Positions 61,582-64,000 of a stretch of DNA of 64,000 nucleotides are shown piece after piece. The stretch spans positions 372,001 through 436,000 of the forward strand of contig CATOTH010000005.1 in assembly GCA_951813065.1 (NCBI GenBank). The letters are read 5' to 3'. Source of the stretch: an uncultured Bryobacterales bacterium (GTDB lineage Bacteria; Acidobacteriota; Terriglobia; Bryobacterales; UBA6623). How positions within the stretch are numbered: the first letter of the stretch is position 1; each line of letters begins with the position of its first letter. Made by a program: the position numbers and the translations under genes. The notes beneath the pieces are model-generated. The model was not told where the DNA came from. It worked only from the letters and a program-made list of their open reading frames with translations, and searched no databases.

Positions 61582-63015
61582 CTACATTCCCCGAACGTAC
61601 GGGCCTCCGACACTGTCTCGTAGTTCGTCGCACCGCGCCCTGAGTGCCGCCAGAGTTCCTGAGTGCGAGGGGTCACCCGCCAGATTGGTCACCTCGTTGG
61701 GATCCGTTTCCAGGTCGAAGAGCTGCTCGTAGACAGGATTGCGCTCGAAATACCGAACGTACTTCTGCGTCTCGGTGCGCACGCCCTCACTCTTCGGGAT
61801 CGTCTCCCGCTCGTAGAGGTGTTCATAGAAGAAGTCGGTGCGCCAGTCAACGGTCTCCCCCCGAAGCAGGGGCACGAGGCTCGTTCCTCGCATCTGCCGG
61901 GGCACATCAACACCTGCGAGATCGAGCATCGTGACCGGGCAATCGAAGCTGAGCGCCATCTCGTCCACGGTGACGCCGTGCCGGCTAGCCGGGAGCCGTG
62001 GGTCGGCAATGATCAGCGGCTTGCGGATTGAGCCCTCGTACATCAGCCAGATCCCGGTCAAGCCATGCTCCCCGGTCATGATTCCGTTGTCCCCGGTGAA
62101 GATCACCACCGTGTTGCCGGCGAGGCCTCGGCTGGCCGTTTCGTCGACGATGCGTCCCACCTGCTCGTCCACTCCCGTGATGAGCCGGTACATGCCTTTC
62201 ATCATCCGCTGGTACTTTTCCGGCGTGTCGAACCGGCGGAACCACCTCTGCCGACTCATCGAGACCTGGATGAATCCCGGGAGTTGATGGAAGTACTCGT
62301 CGCCGGGAATCGGCGGCTGGGGAATGACATCGTCCTGGTAGAGGTCTTCGTAGCGCTTGTCGAACACGTACTGGTCGATGTTGTCGTCCTCCGGATGCGG
62401 CGCGCTGAAGCTCACCGACAGGCAAAACGGCTGGTCCGACGGATTCGTCCGAATGAACTCGACGGCGTCGTCTCCGTTGATCGTCGTGATGTGCTTGACC
62501 TTGCCGTCGGCGGCCGGGCGGTAGTACGGATTGCGCGTGGAACTGGCGATGCGTCGACGGTAGAAGTCGAACATGCGATCTGGAGCGCGTGGGTCCACCT
62601 CCACGCCGAGCTTTCCGACGAACCCGGTGCGGTAGCCGGCACGCCTGAGGAGGGCCGGGTAGCTCCGGTCCATCCGCTGGACGGTCATCGGCGGCATCGT
62701 GAACGTGTAGCCGTGCTCCCGCCGGAACTCACCGGTCAGGATGCTGGCCCGCGTCGCGGCGCAGATGGATGTGGTGCAGAAGGAGTTGGTGAACCTCGCG
62801 CCGCGCGCGGCGAGCGCGTCGATATGGGGAGTCCGGATGATTTCGTTGCCGGCGCAGCCGAGCATGTCCCAGCGATGGTTGTCGGTCATCAGGAAGACAA
62901 TGTTCGGAGTCCCCCCATCGGCCTGTTCCGACGAGAGGGATGTTGCGGCCAGGCCCCCGCCCGAGGCGCTGAGAAACTGCCGTCGGTCGATCGGGCGGTT
63001 CGTCACGGGGCACAT
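61582..63015 (-). CDS. Tat-exported sulfatase with atypical CAATR motif
   Basis: The 477-residue protein has a Tat signal DRRQFLSASGGGLAATSL. TPNIVFLMTDNHRWDMLGCAGNEII supplies the metal-binding Asp (TDNHRWD in place of DD), and the modification motif is CAATR (Cys85) in SICAATRASILTGEF, where Ala replaces the Pro of C-x-P-x-R. C-x-A-x-R is accepted by anaerobic-type maturases (anSME) more readily than by oxygen-dependent FGE. SFSAPHPEDDN, FTGDNGIMTGEHGLTG and YEGSIRKPLIIADPR complete an iduronate sulfatase/choline sulfatase-like S1 enzyme. Confidence 0.92.
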   Translation of the reverse strand: MCPVTNRPIDRRQFLSASGGGLAATSLSSEQADGGTPNIVFLMTDNHRWDMLGCAGNEIIRTPHIDALAARGARFTNSFCTTSICAATRASILTGEFRREHGYTFTMPPMTVQRMDRSYPALLRRAGYRTGFVGKLGVEVDPRAPDRMFDFYRRRIASSTRNPYYRPAADGKVKHITTINGDDAVEFIRTNPSDQPFCLSVSFSAPHPEDDNIDQYVFDKRYEDLYQDDVIPQPPIPGDEYFHQLPGFIQVSMSRQRWFRRFDTPEKYQRMMKGMYRLITGVDEQVGRIVDETASRGLAGNTVVIFTGDNGIMTGEHGLTGIWLMYEGSIRKPLIIADPRLPASRHGVTVDEMALSFDCPVTMLDLAGVDVPRQMRGTSLVPLLRGETVDWRTDFFYEHLYERETIPKSEGVRTETQKYVRYFERNPVYEQLFDLETDPNEVTNLAGDPSHSGTLAALRARCDELRDSVGGPYVRGM

Positions 63016-63172
63016 TCCTCACGGGCAACGATAACGCAATCCCGACGAGGGTGCGGGTCGCCAACCGTTCTCTCGAGTGTGCAGGGCCTGCCGTCTATGC
63101 CATTGGCAAGGATTCTCGATGTAGCCACGCGCCTGTCAAGCCAACCCGCATGCGAGCGAGGGAAGCGGCAGG

Positions 63173-64000
63173 CTATTCCAGGCTGAAGGCGACGAATTCG
63201 TCACCCGACTTCTTGCCACCCGTGCCGATCTCGCGGCCTCCGCCGCCGGCCGCGATCACAACGTATTGCTTCCCGTCGACCGCATAGGTGCACGGGGTCG
63301 CGTAACCGCCGGCCGAGAGCTGGTGCTCGAAGAGAATCTTTCCCGAATCGGTGTCGAAGGCTCGGAATTTCTCGTCCTGCGTGGCCCCGAGGAAGAGCAA
63401 CCCACCCTTGGTGACAATTGAACCTCCCACGTTGAATGTGCCGGTCCCTTCGATACCCCTGGCCTTGAGCTCGGCATATTCCCCAATCGGCCGTCTCCAG
63501 CGGTAGTCGCCCGTGGACAGGTCCAGGCACAGCAATTCGCCCCACGGCGGGCGGGCGGCCGAGTAACCCTCCTTGTCCATGAAGAACGGATAGCCGGTGT
63601 GCAGAAACGGGTAACCGACTCCTTCGGGCGCATCGATCAGAGTGAAGTATTTCGGCCAGTTGTTGGCGTTGATGAACATCAGTCCGGCCTCCGGATCGTG
63701 GCTGGCACCGCCCCAGATCGTGCCGCCTACCGTCCCCGGGTTATACACCGTCCCTCCCCTGCTAGGCGGAGTGTAGAGCATGCCACTACGCAGGTCCTTG
63801 AGACGGCTCTTGATGTATGCCCGCGACTCTTCGGAAATGTTCGTGATGGTTGCGTCGTCCCCGAACCCCTGCCGCGCGAATGGTGACGGCTTGGTCGGAA
63901 ACGGCTGTGTCGGGTAGACATGCTCGCCCTCAACATCGGATTCCGGCACGGGGCGCTCCTCGATCTCCCAGACTGGCTCGCCTGTTTCGCGATGAAAGAT
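63173..64000 (-). CDS. PQQ-dependent dehydrogenase (quinoprotein), C-terminal part, 5' end beyond window
   Basis: The frame is open to the window edge; 275 residues are visible. It shows beta-propeller W-motif repeats of quinoproteins: IFHRETGEPVWEIEER, GTIWGGASHDPEAGLMFINANN, GELLCLDLSTGDYRWRRPIGEY, NVGGSIVTKGGLLFLGATQDEKFRAFDTDSGKILFEHQL and CTYAVDGKQYVVIAAGGG. This is the C-terminal half of PQQ glucose/alcohol dehydrogenases working in the periplasm with quinone or cytochrome c as acceptor. The substrate cannot be told from this part. It lies 157 bp upstream of the sulfatase on the same strand. Confidence 0.92.
   Translation of the reverse strand: MFHRETGEPVWEIEERPVPESDVEGEHVYPTQPFPTKPSPFARQGFGDDATITNISEESRAYIKSRLKDLRSGMLYTPPSRGGTVYNPGTVGGTIWGGASHDPEAGLMFINANNWPKYFTLIDAPEGVGYPFLHTGYPFFMDKEGYSAARPPWGELLCLDLSTGDYRWRRPIGEYAELKARGIEGTGTFNVGGSIVTKGGLLFLGATQDEKFRAFDTDSGKILFEHQLSAGGYATPCTYAVDGKQYVVIAAGGGGREIGTGGKKSGDEFVAFSLE

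Noticed and set aside
1-64000. CRISPR arrays, rRNA or tRNA genes, prophage blocks
   Set aside because: No spaced direct repeats, no rRNA-like or tRNA-like stretches and no phage structural genes were seen.

Overview
The window comes from the chromosome of a Gram-negative, high-GC bacterium. CMP-Kdo synthetase (kdsB) implies a lipopolysaccharide outer membrane. Other lineage hints are a short PurL with a separate PurQ, a b6-type split cytochrome bc complex with an octaheme cytochrome, paired DUF1552/DUF1592-type cytochrome proteins, a 'membrane-bound dehydrogenase' lipoprotein and six sulfatases. This combination recalls uncultured Acidobacteriota or PVC-like lineages rather than Proteobacteria. 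That is an inference, and no rRNA or tRNA gene is visible to settle it.

Layout. 1-3.8 kb (minus strand): a redoxin-domain protein, a UGSC-motif selenoprotein read through an in-frame TGA, and a truncated dehydrogenase lipoprotein. 4.5-5.9 kb: a nuclease remnant and a higBA toxin-antitoxin module with a perfect 17-bp palindrome at its promoter. 6.4-10.9 kb (plus): purQ-purL-purF with overlapping ends. 11.8-12.6 kb: an exported HpcH/HpaI-type aldolase. 12.7-20.0 kb (minus): a respiratory cluster of Rieske protein, cytochrome b6-like subunit, subunit IV-like subunit, octaheme cytochrome c, cupredoxin-like lipoprotein and heme O synthase. 20.1-25.9 kb: kdsB, a sulfatase, transposon and ATPase relics, an M48 protease and an exported cyclase-family protein. 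26.3-28.8 kb: an AbiE module broken by a transposase relic, and a Fic protein. 28.9-33.5 kb: mazG, a GNAT protein, a TIM-barrel protein and an EF-G paralogue. 33.6-41.9 kb: three sulfatases, a tandem segmental duplication carrying an esterase gene, and an ADP-ribosylglycohydrolase-fold lipoprotein. 42.2-47.5 kb: a methyltransferase, a HAD hydrolase, and a tightly packed desaturase / WS-DGAT-like acyltransferase / GH3-like ligase operon. 47.7-55 kb: decayed modules (cyclase, vapBC, brnTA), a sulfatase, and a complete IS66-type element carrying a DNA adenine methylase. 55-64 kb: membrane and lipoproteins, a DUF1552-DUF1592 pair, a sixth sulfatase and a partial PQQ dehydrogenase.

How the parts fit. 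The sulfatases, the PQQ and sorbosone-type dehydrogenases, esterases and exported aldolase/cyclase proteins suggest a heterotroph of sulfated or otherwise decorated organic matter that breaks it down in the periplasm and respires through the b6-type bc complex. Several accessory modules are freshly damaged by single lesions (vapC, brnT, a cyclase), IS insertion (brnA) or deletion (abiEii).

The observations most worth following are: the UGSC selenoprotein operon with its candidate SECIS hairpin; the IS66-type element with a passenger Dam-like methylase, defined to the base by inverted repeats and an 8-bp target duplication; the 1.2-kb tandem duplication; and the desaturase-acyltransferase-GH3 operon, which could make an undescribed lipid.
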